From assembly GCA_022701845.1 (NCBI GenBank), contig JAKONS010000564.1, positions 1 through 16,859 on the forward strand: a stretch of DNA of 16,859 nucleotides, written 5' to 3'. Under the pieces are notes generated by a model. It made no database searches, was not told the DNA's origin, and saw only the letters and a list, made by a program, of their open reading frames with translations. The stretch's first letter is position 1. Each line of letters begins with the position of its first letter. Shown piece by piece: positions 15,717-16,859 of the stretch. This stretch comes from Burkholderiaceae bacterium. GTDB taxonomy: Bacteria; Pseudomonadota; Gammaproteobacteria; Burkholderiales; Burkholderiaceae. Both the position numbers and the translations under genes were made by a program.

Positions 15717-16856
15717 ATGCTGTCAGCCTCCAATCGCACCATTCCCCTACTCGACCTGCGCCATCAGCCGCAGCGCCTGCCGGATGGTGTTCCCGGAGCC
15801 CAATTGTTTGACCGCCTGGAGCGTCCGCTTCGCGATCTGCGCATCAGCGTCACCGACCGCTGCAATTTTCGCTGCAGTTATTGCATGCCGAAGGAAGTCT
15901 TCGGCAAGGACTATCCCTACCTGCCGCAGTCGGCACTGCTGAATTTCGAAGAAATCGCCCGGCTGGCCGGTCTGTTCGTGGCGCAGGGGGTGCGCAAGCT
16001 ACGGCTCACCGGCGGCGAGCCGCTGCTGCGGCGAAACCTGGAAGTGCTGGTAGACCAGCTGGCTCGGCTCAGGACGCACGACGGCACGCCGCCGGATCTC
16101 ACCCTGACGACCAACGGTTCGTTGCTGACCCGCAAAGCGCAGGCGTTGAAGGACGCCGGGCTGAACCGGGTGACGGTCAGCCTCGACGGACTCGACGATG
16201 CGGTGTTCCGGCGCATGAACGATGTCGACTTTCCGGTCGCCGACGTCTTGCGGGGGATCGATGCGGCGCTGCGTGCCGGTCTCGGCCCAGTGAAAGTCAA
16301 CATGGTGGTCAAGCACGGCACCAACGACGACCAGATCCTGCCAATGGCGCGCCACTTCCGCGGGACCGGCGTTGTGCTCCGCTTCATCGAATACATGGAC
16401 GTCGGCGCCACCAACGGCTGGCGGATGGACGAGGTGTCGCCCTCGGTCGATGTGCTGCAGCGATTGGGCGAACACATGACGCTGGTGCCGCTCGCACCGT
16501 CGTCTCCCGGCGAGACTGCCACCCGCTGGGGCTACACGGATGCGTTGGGCCGGCCGGATGCCAGCCTGGGCGAGGTCGGGTTCATCAGCAGCGTTACCCA
16601 GGCGTTCTGCGGCGACTGCAACCGCGCCCGTCTGTCGACCGACGGCCGCCTGTTCCTGTGCCTGTTCGCGCGCAGCGGCCACGATCTGCGGGCTCTGCTG
16701 CGCGCCGGTGGTTCGGACGAGCAACTGGCCTCCGCCATCGCCGGCATCTGGCAGGGCCGCGACGACCGGTATTCAGAACTGCGGGCGAGCCTGCCGGCAG
16801 AGTTGCCGGGCGTCGCCGCGGGCAAACGGGTCGAGATGAGCTATATCGGCGGATGA
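15717..16856 (+). CDS. moaA: GTP 3',8-cyclase MoaA (molybdenum cofactor synthesis)
   Basis: A radical SAM enzyme converting GTP to 3',8-cyclo-7,8-dihydro-GTP, the first step of molybdopterin synthesis, with MoaC. In the 379-residue form the SAM-binding cluster cysteines are C49, C53 and C56 (CNFRCSYC), and GGEP is at 99-102. The second, substrate-side cluster uses C298, C301 and C315 (CGDC...C). The essential C-terminal Gly-Gly is present (YIGG end). The start is set at ATG 15717 ([16 protein letters not shown]) because related proteins begin close to this point. GTG 15675 (AAGG 10 nt upstream) and TTG 15651 are in-frame alternatives. It is divergent from sodA; a following gene probably overlaps its stop codon. 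Confidence 0.94.
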   Translation: MLSASNRTIPLLDLRHQPQRLPDGVPGAQLFDRLERPLRDLRISVTDRCNFRCSYCMPKEVFGKDYPYLPQSALLNFEEIARLAGLFVAQGVRKLRLTGGEPLLRRNLEVLVDQLARLRTHDGTPPDLTLTTNGSLLTRKAQALKDAGLNRVTVSLDGLDDAVFRRMNDVDFPVADVLRGIDAALRAGLGPVKVNMVVKHGTNDDQILPMARHFRGTGVVLRFIEYMDVGATNGWRMDEVSPSVDVLQRLGEHMTLVPLAPSSPGETATRWGYTDALGRPDASLGEVGFISSVTQAFCGDCNRARLSTDGRLFLCLFARSGHDLRALLRAGGSDEQLASAIAGIWQGRDDRYSELRASLPAELPGVAAGKRVEMSYIGG

Positions 16857-16859
16857 GCG
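16853..16859 (+). CDS. Possible start of the next gene (partial, ATGA overlap with moaA)
   Basis: The moaA stop TGA (16854-16856) overlaps an ATG at 16853, giving ATGA followed by GC at the window edge. Such overlaps are common within operons, and molybdenum cofactor genes such as mobA or moeA often follow moaA. Only two codons are visible, so neither the start nor the identity can be confirmed. Confidence 0.25.

Overview
The window is GC-rich, densely coded chromosomal DNA. Gene content and order suggest a betaproteobacterium, most likely in the Burkholderiales (possibly Alcaligenaceae-like). The indicators are an ilvI-ilvH-ilvC / pssA / leuA block, an ECF sigma factor followed by DUF3619, DUF3106 and RDD genes upstream of ilvI, and a P-II / FemAB-like acyltransferase / ppa group. 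This assignment rests on remembered family context, not on a search. I see no mobile element, CRISPR array, rRNA or tRNA gene, and every gene looks intact.

Layout. (1) 1-1311: the first codons of a probable peroxiredoxin gene on the minus strand, then pbpG (D-Ala-D-Ala endopeptidase), also minus, with its own terminator. (2) 1493-8016, all minus strand: branched-chain amino acid and phospholipid synthesis. Reading in the direction of transcription the order is ilvI, ilvH, ilvC, a strong terminator, pssA, then a leader peptide and attenuator, then leuA. (3) 8281-11694, plus strand: a tightly packed set made of an ECF sigma factor, a DUF3619 membrane protein, a DUF3106 exported protein, an RDD membrane protein, diacylglycerol kinase and a LOG-family nucleotide hydrolase. 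(4) 11714-13898: a P-II signalling protein (minus), a FemAB-like acyltransferase (plus) and inorganic pyrophosphatase (minus), the last two facing each other across a shared bidirectional terminator. (5) 13999-15514, minus: a superoxide dismutase with Mn-type signature residues, followed 7 nt later by a ZIP metal transporter. (6) 15717-16856, plus: moaA for molybdenum cofactor, with a possible overlapping next gene at the window edge.

How they work together. IlvI/IlvH make acetolactate (or acetohydroxybutyrate), IlvC reduces and isomerises it, and LeuA commits the valine-branch 2-keto acid to leucine. The clearest regulatory structure is upstream of leuA. It consists of a 17-codon leader peptide with five leucine codons (two adjacent CTA codons), an internal hairpin that can trade partners with a perfect 11-bp terminator stem, and a promoter whose spacing predicts that the leader peptide is translated from a leaderless transcript. 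The sigma-factor cluster looks like an envelope-related regulon unit in which the DUF3619 protein is a plausible but unproven anti-sigma factor. The SOD-ZIP pair suggests that metal uptake is coupled to superoxide defence.

The window is mostly ordinary housekeeping DNA. I do not see strong evidence for a wholly new system. The attenuator, the sigma/DUF3619/DUF3106 unit and the SOD-ZIP pairing are the parts most worth following up.
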